A stretch of 64,000 bases of DNA, taken from positions 1,984,001 to 2,048,000 of the forward strand of contig JAJUBI010000003.1 of the NCBI GenBank assembly GCA_022419385.1. Direction: 5' to 3'. A model generated the notes under the pieces. That model searched no databases and was not told the origin of the DNA. It was given only the letters and a program-made list of their open reading frames with translations. Numbering within the stretch: position 1 is the first letter of the stretch; each line of letters starts with the position of its first letter. Source of the DNA: Paraconiothyrium sp. Pb-2020. Taxonomy: Eukaryota > Ascomycota > Dothideomycetes > Pleosporales > Didymosphaeriaceae. A program made the translations under genes and the position numbers. This document shows positions 1 to 10,919 of this stretch, in pieces.

Positions 1-562
1 CTACGGTGGCCTGGTAAGACCTATGCGAGTCGGTGTCGGAATGCGTGGGAGTAGCGGCACCGGAGGCGGTGGCCTCTTCGAGTTCGTGGAGAGTTATGCC
101 ATCCATGGCCTCATGAGGAGCTTCGACCTCGTTTGTGGATGTGTCGGAAGATGTCTTGAAGGGCTGTGGCTGCTGCTGCTCCGTCTTCCTCTCTGTATTG
201 CCCGAGAGTCTTAGGGTTTTGTCGTCCGTTACTTCAATCTCAATATGCTCCTGCTCGAAGCCGGGAATCTCAGCATCGACTTGGTATCCTCCTTGGTTCT
301 CATGCACGTTGAAGTGCGCTCGAATGATGCGCTTGCGCTGTTGACGCCGAAGATGTGCTTTGCGGCGGGCCGCTTCTCGTTGAGTCTCTTCATCGAGTGC
401 GCTGATCAATCCATCGACCTCGCTAAGGAATGGGGCGAATGAAGGGAATGATGGGCGCACAACGCGGCGGTAGGAGTGCTGTGGTCGTGGAGCGCACGCC
501 CATGGATTGCACGGCTGGGGAGTGTAGGCTGGCGCAAAGCGTGGGGTAAGGAAGAAGGCCAT
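1..562 (-). CDS. Hsp20/alpha-crystallin small heat-shock protein, 5' part (runs off window)
   Basis: The reading frame is open from an ATG at 562 down to base 1, so only the first 187 codons are present. After an N-terminal arm rich in Pro and Arg (about residues 1-70) comes the start of an alpha-crystallin domain with the segment YQVDAEIPGFEQEHIEIEV, the typical fungal Hsp30/Hsp20 pattern. It is followed by KTLRLSGNTERKTE and a hydrophilic insert, as in fungal Hsp30 proteins, whose domain is split by a low-complexity loop. Such proteins are ATP-independent chaperones of the cytosol that hold unfolding proteins during stress. The start is the first ATG of the frame and lies 154 bases below a TATA box. 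Heat induction is expected from the heat-shock element at 860-882. Family assignment is firm; the C-terminal half is outside the window. Confidence 0.85.
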   Translation of the reverse strand, partial: MAFFLTPRFAPAYTPQPCNPWACAPRPQHSYRRVVRPSFPSFAPFLSEVDGLISALDEETQREAARRKAHLRRQQRKRIIRAHFNVHENQGGYQVDAEIPGFEQEHIEIEVTDDKTLRLSGNTERKTEQQQPQPFKTSSDTSTNEVEAPHEAMDGITLHELEEATASGAATPTHSDTDSHRSYQATV

Positions 563-715
563 TTGTGGTAAGGTCCTTAGTAGTGTTGGTATGAGGTGGT
601 TCGACGGTACGATGGCAAGAGTATCAAAGAGGCTCAAGGGTAGCGGTAGATCGTGGTGAAGATCTGAATTGTTGATCTGGGAATCTGATGGTCGATCTGG
701 GGAGCATCGAACCTG

Positions 716-723
716 CTTTTATA
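716..723 (-). promoter_or_regulatory. TATA box of the Hsp20 gene
   Basis: On the minus strand this reads TATAAAAG, about 154 bases upstream of the Hsp20 ATG at 562. Its position suits a strong inducible core promoter. Confidence 0.6.
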
Positions 724-859
724 GACATAGTGATGGCTTCAGGCAGCGGCTGCATGCGTGTGCGAGGATGAGAAATCGCCGGATTCATAAGGGGCGTGGA
801 GCATGCTCGAAGCGTGGAGGCGGCTCTGTGAGTTTCGTGGTACTTCGATCACAAGAGAG

Positions 860-882
860 TTCTGGAAGTTGCGAGAATGTTC
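860..882 (-). promoter_or_regulatory. Heat-shock element (HSF binding site)
   Basis: The plus strand holds TTCtgGAA at 860-867 and GAAtgTTC at 875-882. The four units start at 860, 865, 875 and 880, so they share one 5-bp register with a single degenerate unit (TGC) at 870. This is the arrangement bound by heat-shock factor trimers. It sits about 300 bases upstream of the Hsp20 start codon, on the promoter side. Confidence 0.75.
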
Positions 883-3380
883 CGTCATATCATCGGTATT
901 CCCGGACGCCGAGGGTACGGGAGCTGTGGCTGAGACATCATGTGACTGTGGCGTCCCCTTGTGACCAGCCGTCATCGTGGGTAGAGTTAACATGACGCTT
1001 ATCGTGGACAGCCCAAGTGACATTCGATGCATTTCGATCCTCGTATGGGTGTTGCAGTACTATCGAATAGATTTGATTGTCTTGTTACTATCTCCTTGTG
1101 TTCATGAGTCATTCTCGTTCTCGTTATGAGCCAAACTATTTGCTTCCATTTGCGCATGAGCTTGGATCTCTCGTCCGGCTACCTCCGCGCAAAGCTGTGC
1201 GATGGCTGCGACCAGCTCCTCACGAAAACTCTTACCATGAAGAGCTTGGACTCATGCCAAAGGATAATCGCCTTTCCAAACATCTATATGGGTCGAGACA
1301 TTCCCAACTGGCTCCCAAAGACTCAGTGTGTATAGGAGCCGAGCTGAACTCTTCTAAAATTAGGCTTTGGACCAAACAATACCTACCATAGGTAGATCTC
1401 TTCGATGCAATTAGTTAAAGTGCTTTCCAAACCTTGTGCGATGCGCTAATCCTATATGCACTTACTCATACTTGCGTCAAGAAGACTGAGCCCTTTCTAT
1501 ATGCCTCTCCTATATGTGGGGGAAATTAGATCGTTCTTCTAGGCACCTCATCTTGATGAACGGAAAGAGCATGGAAGTACTTCAAAACCATCATGAATTT
1601 CCTAACGTGCTCGAGCAAAATGCACAGGCAGAATTCTCTGGGTATATGCTCTATGCATCAACCAAAGCAACATCGGCGAGCGAAACCATCGAATGTCTTA
1701 AGACAGTCAGAGTTACGGTCCAGAATGGGTAAAGTTTACCCCCATGTTAAGCAGGTCTTGCCTGCCTTAGGCCACGTCTAGTCGAAAGCAACCTCTTTGA
1801 GGGTGCGCGACGGAATCTTCCTGGCACAACCCCGCGCACCCTCCTTCGGAATTTTCGTTGGAATTATCAACATTCGGCGGCATCCCGCAAGACCGTGGGC
1901 TCCTACGTGAGCCGCGCATGGATCACGCAAGATATAGCTTTTGGACGTCGCGGGTTGCCGCTGCTCAGCACAGTCGAGCTTGATCTCCGCCAAATCAAGA
2001 CACGCCTGTGCATGAAAAGGACTCAGCTCAGAATTGTACCACCTATAGATATTAGCCAACGGCAAGCGATTAGGGTACTCAGTCCAAAGACTGGAGCACA
2101 CATTGATTGGAACCAACGCAGTGAATATGAGCGGCTGTGCGTCCGATCACCAACCGCGAGTCGGAAGCTTGCAACAACCTCGTGGAGGGCCCTTCCACCA
2201 GTGCATGTCCACCTGTAAGTTTTACAACCAGTTCGTTCGGACGCGCGTAAGTGGAAAGAGGAAGCAATTTGGCCGGTGAAGGAGAAAGCTATTGGTCTTC
2301 TCAAGAGGTTTAACGGCTAGTGCTTGCCGCTTCAGTACAGCTCGCCGAAAGGATCGACGTATGCCCGCACAGAGCGGCCTTGGGCCGTCTTCGCGCTTAA
2401 ATTCAAGACATCGACTCTAATACGTCCTTACGGATCAAAAAACTTCAAACGATCTTGGTTGACGGCTAAGATGGCGCAAAAGATAGCTAGCCACGATGTT
2501 GGACGATTGTTTTTCACAAGCATTGCATTTGTAACGTGCATCCTGCAGCCATTCCTATTTTAGAAAAGAGGTAAATTGTTGCTCAAGCCCTCACATCCTG
2601 TTTTAACTGACTCAGGCCCGTAAAAACGGCCAGCAGTTTATAGGCTTGCTCGGCAAGTGGGCGCAGCCCCCACAAACTGCCCCCTCCCGAACCAGGTCAT
2701 TGGCCGTCACGTTGCCCCTTCCAGGCCACTCCGCGAAGGTTTCGACACCCATCTGATAGCACTTGCGAAATAGTTCTCATCTCTCATCTTTCCGCCAATC
2801 GCTAAGTCTTACCTGCTTCTTCCTCGATGAATCGCACAGCGATCACATAAGCTTCCTCCGTGACTGCGCTTACAAGTCTACTTCCTAAAAAACGTTAAGG
2901 TCAACTAGCCTGGTAAGATGACTGGCTCGGAACGTTTTTGGACCCCAAACACAAGCCAGGCGTCTGGCTGCACAGACTCCCGGCGACCAGTTTCTGCGCT
3001 GGCTAGGCGCTGGCTAGGTACTAGGTACCAAGCGGCCCACGTGATATCTGCCTCTTTGCAAGGTTTTTCTATTCTTTTTTAGCAAACCAGATGCATCCTC
3101 GTACGATTTCTAGGGTCATGATCAACCAGCGCACAGAAAACCCACCGAGACGCCATCGCGTCTGCAGTTAGGCCTCCGATACTAGCGCAAGGCACGATGC
3201 TTTAGCTAGATCCTTCATCTGCTCAAGTGTGTCTAGGCAATATTGGTGGTGTGGTACGTATGCAGCGACGCAGGGATTAGTGTTTCCACACTCTTCATGA
3301 ATAGCGGCTCTGCACCACCTGCAGGTCTAGCTTTGTGCTCCCTCTATACAGGTCTTCACGAGTGCTAATTGTGGTTAAGC
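883..3380. other. Gene-free stretch
   Basis: No open frame here looks like a known family and I could not chain short frames into a spliced gene. It holds an 11-bp perfect inverted repeat (1799-1809 against 1833-1843) and short CTAGG-type direct repeats near 3000-3030. The last few hundred bases presumably include the promoter of the gene starting at 3381. Confidence 0.5.
1799..1843. repeat. 11-bp inverted repeat (possible hairpin)
   Basis: GAGGGTGCGCG at 1799-1809 pairs perfectly with CGCGCACCCTC at 1833-1843 across a 23-base loop. It lies in non-coding sequence. It has no T-run after it and no known role. Confidence 0.5.
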
Positions 3381-6076
3381 ATGTCGGGTACCGTAGTGAA
3401 GACGATTTTCCTAAGCCTTGTAAGCCAGACGGGTATGTCGTTGCATCGAAAGAAATAGATTGTGAGCTGACTTTCGCAGGCTTGCAGAACTCGACGGCTC
3501 CGCCTACGAGTTCCTCTGACTCTACGCTCGCTAGCAATTCGATGAGGCCGTCTGGCAGCATTCATCTGAACGCAACAGCCTCAGGTCCGTACATGCGCGC
3601 TTGTGTGTCCAAGACAAGCATGAGCTAAATAATACAGCGGCAGCCAACCCTGCTTTAGTCTGCATTCGGTCGTCAGAGGAATGGAGCAGCGCGTCTCGTT
3701 CATGGGTCTCCGCAACTCAGTATTACGAGACTTTCACCACAACTACCGAATATGACAATACAACTTTTTCGACGAAACAGTATACTTGTACCAGCTCATG
3801 CGGGACCACTGCCGGTGCGATTTCGTATTGTGGTTCCGCTACCGACATCATTGAAACAACGCACGTCAGCACGGAATATGTGACGAGTACGATTACGAAC
3901 GCACCTTTTCCGACCCCTGAGCCAAATTGCACAATCGCAAGCAGCGATTGCTCTCCTTTGATTACAAGCTGGTCCTCTGCATTGGCTGAGTACGAGAACC
4001 GCACTACATCGATGCCGTTTCCCGAAAGCCCTGCGTGTTCGTCCTGTGTAGCAACTGGCTGTACGTTCCAGTACGGAAGCATAGACCTCTACTACTACCC
4101 CGTCACGAAGAACGTGAGCCGTGACATGTGTACCGATGAGCCAGCAGGTGGTTGGGAAAACTCGGCGACGATTACGGCGGACCCAGACAGCAGTAAGTGA
4201 TGTAGCAACTTATCAAATACATGAACTGTACTCACGTTGTTCAGCTTACACAGAAGTTACAACTGGATCTTACACCGTTGTCAATGGTGTGACCATGTAT
4301 GAGGGAAACATATACATATCCTTGGCGGACCCGTACGTGTTGGATAGCTGCCGTAACTCTGTTGCACCGAAGTTCAACAAGCCTCGGATTATCACCATGG
4401 CATCGTCGGATCTCTACAGCGTCCGTGGGTACCCTCACAATATTATACCCTACTCAATTCAGTGGGCGGATTTCCAGGACCCGGTGCCGTGGAGCGCATA
4501 TGTGGGTCAATCGTATTGCGCCAACAATAGGGTTGCCTGTACGGAAGTCATCCCGGGTAGCTACCTACCCGCCATGTCAATGCCAGGTCAAATTCGTCAA
4601 TTGGATCCTAATTGGTCCAGCTGCGACTTCGATAAGTATGGCCTCTTCGATCCTCCGATCGCTTTGCACGGTGTTCCGAATTTTCTGACCTCTACGTCCG
4701 CTACTGCGGACCCGATGCCAACCTCCGCTGAATCTGTGATATCCGCCACTCCCGGACAATCCAGCAATGGCGACATGCCCACTGCCACTTCTAAACCACA
4801 ACTGACAGAGAGCTCAACTGATCTCGAGGACCCAGCGTCTTCTACCACACCGGAGGATCCCGCTCCAAGTTCATCACAGACACCGACAGATCCGCAAGAG
4901 CCCGCTCCGAGCAACACTGAGGGTCCTAGCCCACAAGATCCTACCCCAAGCGGCCCACAGACTCTAAGTCAATCTCAGAATCCTGCTCCGAGCAGCACGC
5001 AGGTCCCCGCAGAGCCCCAAGTGTCTGATCCGAGCACCCAGCAAGATCCGTCTCCGAGCGACTCTCAGAATACCACACCGAGCGAATCTCTGGACCCTGC
5101 GCCATCCGCTACTCGGGACCCTTCGCCCAACGATCCGCAAGAACCTTCGCCGTCGGCGTCGGCTCCAAATGATCCTCAAAACTCTATTCCAAGCAGTACC
5201 CAAGGTTCTTCTACAAATGTTCCTCAGGATACTGTCATCAGCCAGAGCCCACCCACCGACCCGAACGCGAACCCTACCGGTACCGCAAACAATGGGCCAA
5301 GCAATCCTACACCGCCAGCTATCACCATCGGTCCGACTGTGTTCCCTATAAACCCGACCGGTGGTGTTGTCGTCGAACCAGGCACTGCTTTGTCTAGCGG
5401 AGGTGCATCCGTAGTCATTTCGTCCTCGACGTTCAATATTGGATCTGGAGGACTCACTATCATCTCTCCCGAAACAAGCGCCGAAATACCATTCGGAACC
5501 GAGCCTGTCACCGTCCCCATCGGCCCTAACAGCGCGCCAGTAGTCCTCGACCCCGCAGCGAGCACTATCATTATCGGCGGGACGACCCTGGCTCCGGGTG
5601 GAGCTCCGATCACGGTCGATGACACCACTCTGAGCGTAGGATCGTCAGGCGTGGTGGTCGCTGGACCTTCAGGCACTTCAACTATTGCTAATCCCACGGC
5701 TGACGGCACTCCTGCCGCCGTCACCGTTGGGTCCGATGCGTTCCCCATAACGAGTGGCAGCATCGTGCTTGGCCCAGGTACCATTCTTGGCCCCGGTGAC
5801 CCTGCAGTCACCATCTCCGACACCGTGTTCTCCGTTGATTCGACCGGCCTCGTTGTAATTGGTAACGGAAAGACCTCGATCTTGCCGGTCACGCTGGATG
5901 CTTCAAGCCGTGCGGGTGCAACCTCTGAGGGTAGTACTGGAAGTAGCACCGCAACGGGCGCTGGCTCTAGTCCGTCTCAGACTGGTGATGTAGAATTCTC
6001 TGGTGTTGCCGCGAACATAGGATGGAGCAAGACGCTCATTGTTGTCTTGCTTGGTGCTGTTTACGTGATAATATAG
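3381..6076 (+). CDS. Secreted, GPI-anchored repeat protein of unknown function
   Basis: Proposed exons are 3381-3432, 3480-3584, 3638-4192 and 4245-6076, giving 847 residues. Introns are 47-53 bp; the second uses a weak GTCCGT donor. The N-terminus is a short hydrophobic signal (MSGTVVKTIFLSLVSQTG). Next comes a Ser/Thr/Cys-rich region to about residue 430 with several N-glycosylation sites. A Pro/Ser/Asp/Gln-rich stalk of repeated DPxPSxSQ-like units covers about residues 440-565. Three beta-rich repeats follow, near residues 596, 655 and 728, each with a TIGxxxFPI...VVxPGTxL...SxxGLxVI pattern. The C-terminus is a hydrophobic tail (SKTLIVVLLGAVYVII) after a Ser/Gly-rich segment, as expected for GPI attachment. 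The protein probably sits in the cell wall or plasma membrane outer face. No catalytic motif is visible. The exon 1 and exon 2 boundaries are the least certain parts. Confidence 0.7.
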
Positions 6077-6617
6077 ACGTGGCATTGTTGCATGTGGACG
6101 GCTTCTACGACTCATGCATCAATGGGATAATATAATGATAATTCAATGCTAGCTTCAGGTCTTCAATGGTTGTGCAAGATACTACGCCAATGGAACTTGT
6201 TGATGAATGTCCTCGATTCGCCAAAGCTCAGTTCTAATTACCTCACTCCAAGCATTTCAAGGTGACCCAGATCCAGGGCAATTGTGTGACGGGACATCAA
6301 GGCTGCTGCTTCCAGAAATGTAACGTACTTCAAGACTAGACAGGATCGTGGGGAGCTCGCAACGCACCCTTGGGCTGACTGATTGAGCTTCTATCAAGGT
6401 CACTATACAAACCCTGGAAATTATGAAAAACGGTGTGCCTTAGTCTATGCTAGAGTGTGTTTCATGTCCGACTTGTAACATACGAAGGAACTCTAATCTG
6501 TACAGGCCAGTATACTAAATCATTATGAGTACATTAACGAGTCCTCAACACAAGGAACTATATCAAAGTGGGGGAGAAGTGCGACGCTCCTCTGACCAAT
6601 GACCTAGGCTAAATAGA
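6077..6617. other. Intergenic, convergent 3' ends
   Basis: This separates the 3' ends of two convergent genes. I see no gene in it, only sequence that probably carries both transcript ends. Confidence 0.5.
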
Positions 6618-7363
6618 TTATGTCATGAACACACCCACAAATACCGCAAATCCAGCGAAGATCACGATGCCAGCCAACTCCGATTTCGTAGCAACGCCGG
6701 GAAACTCCAACGAAGGAGAGCCCGTAGCGTATGTACCGTTCCCAACCCCAGTAATAACAGGTACGGTCGTAGTCGGAACGTTACTTTCCTCTACTGGCAA
6801 AGATGGGGACGAAGGGATGTTGGTAATAATGGGCGCTGTAGAAGTTGGTAAAGCGGCGGACGCAGACTCGCTGGCGATCCCTGTTTCTGCAGGAATAGCC
6901 ATGGTCCCCGTTTGACTGATGAGCGAGACGGTAAGTGAGTATGCTTGAGCGCAGGCACCCAGATCCATGCCGTTTGGGCAGCAATAGGTATTCGTTTGTC
7001 CGTCGGAAGAGCAGAAATAGCCGTTGTCGCATGAGTCTGAGCAAGGGGTCAGGATGCACGTGAATTATTGGAAGCGGTGAACGGCTTACATCCAGACCCA
7101 TCAGGGCAGCATTGAGATGATGAAGGATTGAAACAGACTCCGCGACTAGCGTCGGCAGGGCATTCTACTTGTCCTGTTCCGCACGCTTCTGCGCACGTAG
7201 TTCCAGAACCACAGGGTCTTGAGGAAGGGTAGTAGCCTTGACGTTTTGCAAGGGCATTGCCGCGCCTGAGCATTGCACCGAAATTATGGTTGACAATCTG
7301 AGAAAACTCGGCTCCGAGCACCGAGGACGAAAAGAGAACAAAGGCGAAGAAGCTTGTGTGCAT
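6618..7363 (-). CDS. Cys-rich secreted protein with GPI-type C-terminus
   Basis: Two exons, 7363-7090 and 7036-6618, give 230 residues; the 53-bp intron joins phase 1 to phase 1. The start at 7363 opens a clear signal peptide (MHTSFFAFVLFSSSVLGAEF). The mature part has a Lys-Arg site (LAKRQ), then two Cys-rich blocks with patterns CGSGTTCAEACGTGQVEC and CxxxGYFC...YCCPNGMDLGAC. A Ser/Thr/Pro linker leads to a hydrophobic tail (SELAGIVIFAGFAVFVGVF) typical of GPI attachment. Such wall-associated Cys-rich proteins are common in filamentous ascomycetes, but their function is not established. An effector-like or structural wall role is possible; nothing in the sequence decides. An upstream in-frame stretch to 7528 begins without ATG and is taken as 5' UTR. 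Confidence 0.8.
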
Positions 7364-8412
7364 AGTGAAGCAGAGAAACTGAAACGAACGTAGATGAAAA
7401 GAATCGTGGTAGCCAAAAGACTGGAAAGATTGTACACTGAAAAAATGTGTATAGAGGAAGAATTCAAAGTCGCTGATGAGACGAATGTACCAGCAGAAGC
7501 TGGGTACCTTTTGTACGGTATCGGTCAATGCTACCTGACACGACCTTCAAAGCAATACAGAGCTTCGGAACTTCAGTTTATGACCAGCCGACAACCAGCG
7601 AGGGTGTTAGCTCTGCTTAGAGGGTCGGATCCACGCATCAAGGTCGTGAAGATAGACGGGTTGCGCCAAGAAGCAAGTCTTACGTCGCGTCGTCGACCAC
7701 GCAGCCGCCGCGTTTAAAACATCTAACGCCTTTTTTTGGGTTCCTTAGACGACCGAGTCAGCTCGCACAAGCCACAGTGACTTTTGTGCCTCGTTTTCTA
7801 TGCTGGTAGGTGCGAAGCGCCCACCCAACCGAAAATGATGATGGCCAATCATGCCCAGCAGGTGTGAAGGATCGCTGAGTGTATAGGATGACGCTCCTGT
7901 GAAGGATGCTTGGGATACCAGCATTACAGGTTCCTGGAGGCGTAACGCTCTCAGTGCATTTATTTAAAAACACCAGGCGATCCTGCTTTGACGAGAGAGT
8001 ATAGCTGGAGACATCTGTTGGGAGCGTTGCCCTACTCAGCCACACATACTTATGTGGCAAGCTATCCGTGTAGGCGCAGAGTACGCGCATTCGAAACTCG
8101 AGAACGAATGACGAAAACAACTTATGGGGCGCGAGTCTCGTCGTATGCTATCCTTTGTAGCTCGTGTCCATTTGGCATGTGGTCGTGGGGAGGCCGGGAA
8201 TTTGTTCCACTTTAGCGGTTGCGCTAAGCTTACTGGACGGGAGCATTAGTTTGCGGCGCAGGCCGCAGTCTGTCTTGCACCTACCGAACGTTCATCGGAC
8301 AACGTTGTCTACTCAGTCATTCATGCTATTGCGCAATTTCTCGCTTGTTCATTTGGCATGGGATAGATGTGCGCATTGACTATATTGGTGCGTCAATCGC
8401 TCAACCGTCGCG
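7364..8412. other. Intergenic, divergent promoters
   Basis: Shared upstream region of the Cys-rich protein (minus) and the HET-domain gene (plus). Frames in it are short and unrelated to known families; I see no further gene. Confidence 0.5.
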
Positions 8413-10492
8413 ATGCCACCCAACAAACCCCTCCGGAGAGCACCTGCATTGACCCGACCACGGCGCAACATATGTCAAATCTGCCATAATTTAGACCCGC
8501 GCGATCACAAATGCTCTGTCTACCTCACGGAGCGTACTACAGGAGCCCTTGCGACCCTCTCACTCGTTTTGGATGCGTTCGCTTTGTCAAAGACCAAAGA
8601 CCCAAGGGAAGGCGGGTGCCGCTTCTGCAATGTCCTATGCCACGCCCTAGATGCATTCTTTGACGGCTGGAGAGGAAGCATGCAAAGAGTCAACATCGAC
8701 ATCAAGGAGAAAGGAACCATTGAAGTGGGACTTGATCAAGAGCAGTGGAGTGGTGAAGTAGTAAGTATCTACAAGGCCAAACGTGAGTGTAGTTTCGATA
8801 CCGGCAAGCTGCCCATGGTAAAGGCAGTAATCACGATTGTGGCCGCCTCCGATAAGCGCTAGCTAGATCGCATGTGACTGACAAGTATTAGCATCTCGTA
8901 GTTGGTCAACGCTGGGTACCGCTCGCTGCATCCCTTCAAATTCTGGTTCTGACGACACATTCGACTTTGCACGAAGATGCATTCAGGATTGCCTTACCAA
9001 TCCAAAACACGGAGCGTGCCACCTACCTCGGAAGTCGTCCGCATCCACCCCAAAGCGACTACTTGACGTCGGGCGCGCAACCGCGCCCATCCGTCTGATT
9101 GACACTCAAGGGAAGACAATGGACTATGCGGCTCTCTCCCACTGTTGGGGAACAGGCTCGCCACTTACGACTACGAAGGCAAACTGGAGGAAATTGTCTT
9201 ACGATATTCCGTTCAATTCTTTGCCGCCATTATTCCAAGATGCCATCATCATCACAAGACAGATGGGCCTACGCTATATCTGGATTGATTCGCTCTGCAT
9301 TGTTCAGGACTCCGCTCGCGATTGGGAGACTGAATCATTCAAGATGGGAAACATATACGAATACAGTTGTTTTACGATATCGGCTGCTGCTTCGCCTGAT
9401 GGAACTTACCGCGCTTTACGAGAACGAACGAAGCCCGTAAAGCTCAGGTGGGGGAGCTCAACAGGTGATCAGATAGAGATTCGCGCGAGACGGATGGAAG
9501 ACCACCACCCAAGTAGTAAAGAAAGACCAGCAACTTTGGTGGGACCACTGTCCACGAGAGCTTGGGCACTGCAGGAGCATGTCCTCAGCACGAGGATCCT
9601 CCACTACACGAAAACAGAATTGCTCTATGAGTGTAAAACATCCTTCCGCTGCGAGTGCTCAGCTTTGCGAAAATCACTACCTACCACACCTGCACTGATT
9701 CCGAAGGCAATAGAGAAGCTCAACAAGGCCCCCGAGGCGGTATGGGCTGCCTGGCATCGCGTCGTAGAACAGTATTCCCAGAGAAACTTGACACACCGAA
9801 ACGATGAATTACCAGCCATATCGGGCATCGCCGGGAAGATTCAGGAAGCTACGTCGTCAAAATATATTGCTGGACTATGGGAAGCAAACTTGGCACATGA
9901 CCTGCTTTGGTCGACATCTACAGCCACCGTGGCGCATTACTTTTCCTTGGACAAATATCGAGCCCCGTCTTTCTCTTGGGCCAGCTTGGACACCCCTGTG
10001 GCCTTCGCGACGCCAGACCAAGACGAACGCCAATCTGTTGTGCCAGCGATCACCCTGCTCTCTTCATCTGTCTCCATCGCCGGTCTAAATCCCTTAGGTG
10101 CTCTAACAGATGCATCAATCCATGTACGTGGGCCCGTCGTGCATGCAATGCTGCTCTCTGTGCAAAGAGGAGGTATGTGGGAATACGTCTTGCTTCTGAA
10201 GGGTACCAGTGCGATCACAATCCAGAACGATTGTCTTTTGGTGGAAGATATCGTAGGAGGTACTTATAGCCACACGGCGCAAACGGTCCGAAGAGCGCAG
10301 TGTGGCGATGTTCCCCAGGATTTTAAAGCCTCTGTGCTCTGCTTGGGCGTCGCACGGTATGACACATGGATATCGGGTCTCGTCCTCGGGCTTGCATGTC
10401 TCAAGCCAGGCTGCTGGACTCGCTTAGGCACCTTCGCGGCGGGTAGCGATGTCTTTCGACGTGCACAGGAGGAAGAAGTGCAAATTGCATGA
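8413..10492 (+). CDS. HET-domain (heterokaryon incompatibility) protein
   Basis: Exons 8413-8782 and 8892-10492 give 656 residues. The intron is 109 bp, with a GTGAGT donor and a TTAG acceptor, and restores the frame into a typical HET approach sequence (SWSTLGTARC...FARRCIQDC). The N-terminus has a CQIC...C pattern and a CRFCNVLC cluster usual for these proteins. The HET core includes DYAALSHCWG at about residues 201-210, IWIDSLCI near 253-260, and a later RAWALQEHVLSTRILHY block. The C-terminus has the GLVLGLA...RLGTF signature seen at the end of many HET proteins. HET domains trigger programmed cell death after fusion of genetically different hyphae, and some act in wider nonself recognition. 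The partner gene cannot be told from this window. It lies alone, with no NACHT or NLR neighbour. Confidence 0.85.
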
Positions 10493-10919
10493 AAACCACT
10501 TGAAACAAGACAAGACATTGTTCATGGCAATGGGCTAACCCAAATCGACACGTCACGTGGGATCTCCCTCTAGCGAAACGTTATGAAACAAATGCAATCA
10601 TCCTGCAGAACTTTCCACCATTGATCTTCGACGGTGCTTCCCGCAATGTGGAAATATGAACTTCCAGCTCCACCCGTTCAATAAACATACGGCGCCGTGT
10701 CCGCCATGCCATCTATGGTCAGACCAGAAGCCCCTGGGTCTAGAACTGCATGGCGCGATGCGTCATTTCAATACTAGGTAGCTATAAGATGATTGTTGTC
10801 CGAAGCCTGTCTATGCTTCCTCTTCACGGGCTTCTCAATTATTCCGTTTCTGTCACTCTTTTGGGATCGCTGGTCGTTCGTTCTTGTCATTCTTTTAGCA
10901 TATTTGACCCGACTGCACC
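10493..10919. other. Intergenic, promoter of the secreted protein
   Basis: No gene seen. The CT-rich end just before 10920 fits the leader of a strongly expressed fungal gene. Confidence 0.45.

Noticed and set aside
2023..2304. Overlapping plus and minus frames near 1.8-2.3 kb
   Set aside because: Open on both strands without family motifs or codon signature; treated as non-coding.
5224..5949. 241-codon minus frame inside the GPI repeat protein
   Set aside because: It mirrors the repeat region of the plus-strand gene, and its repetitive product follows from the repeats on the other strand.
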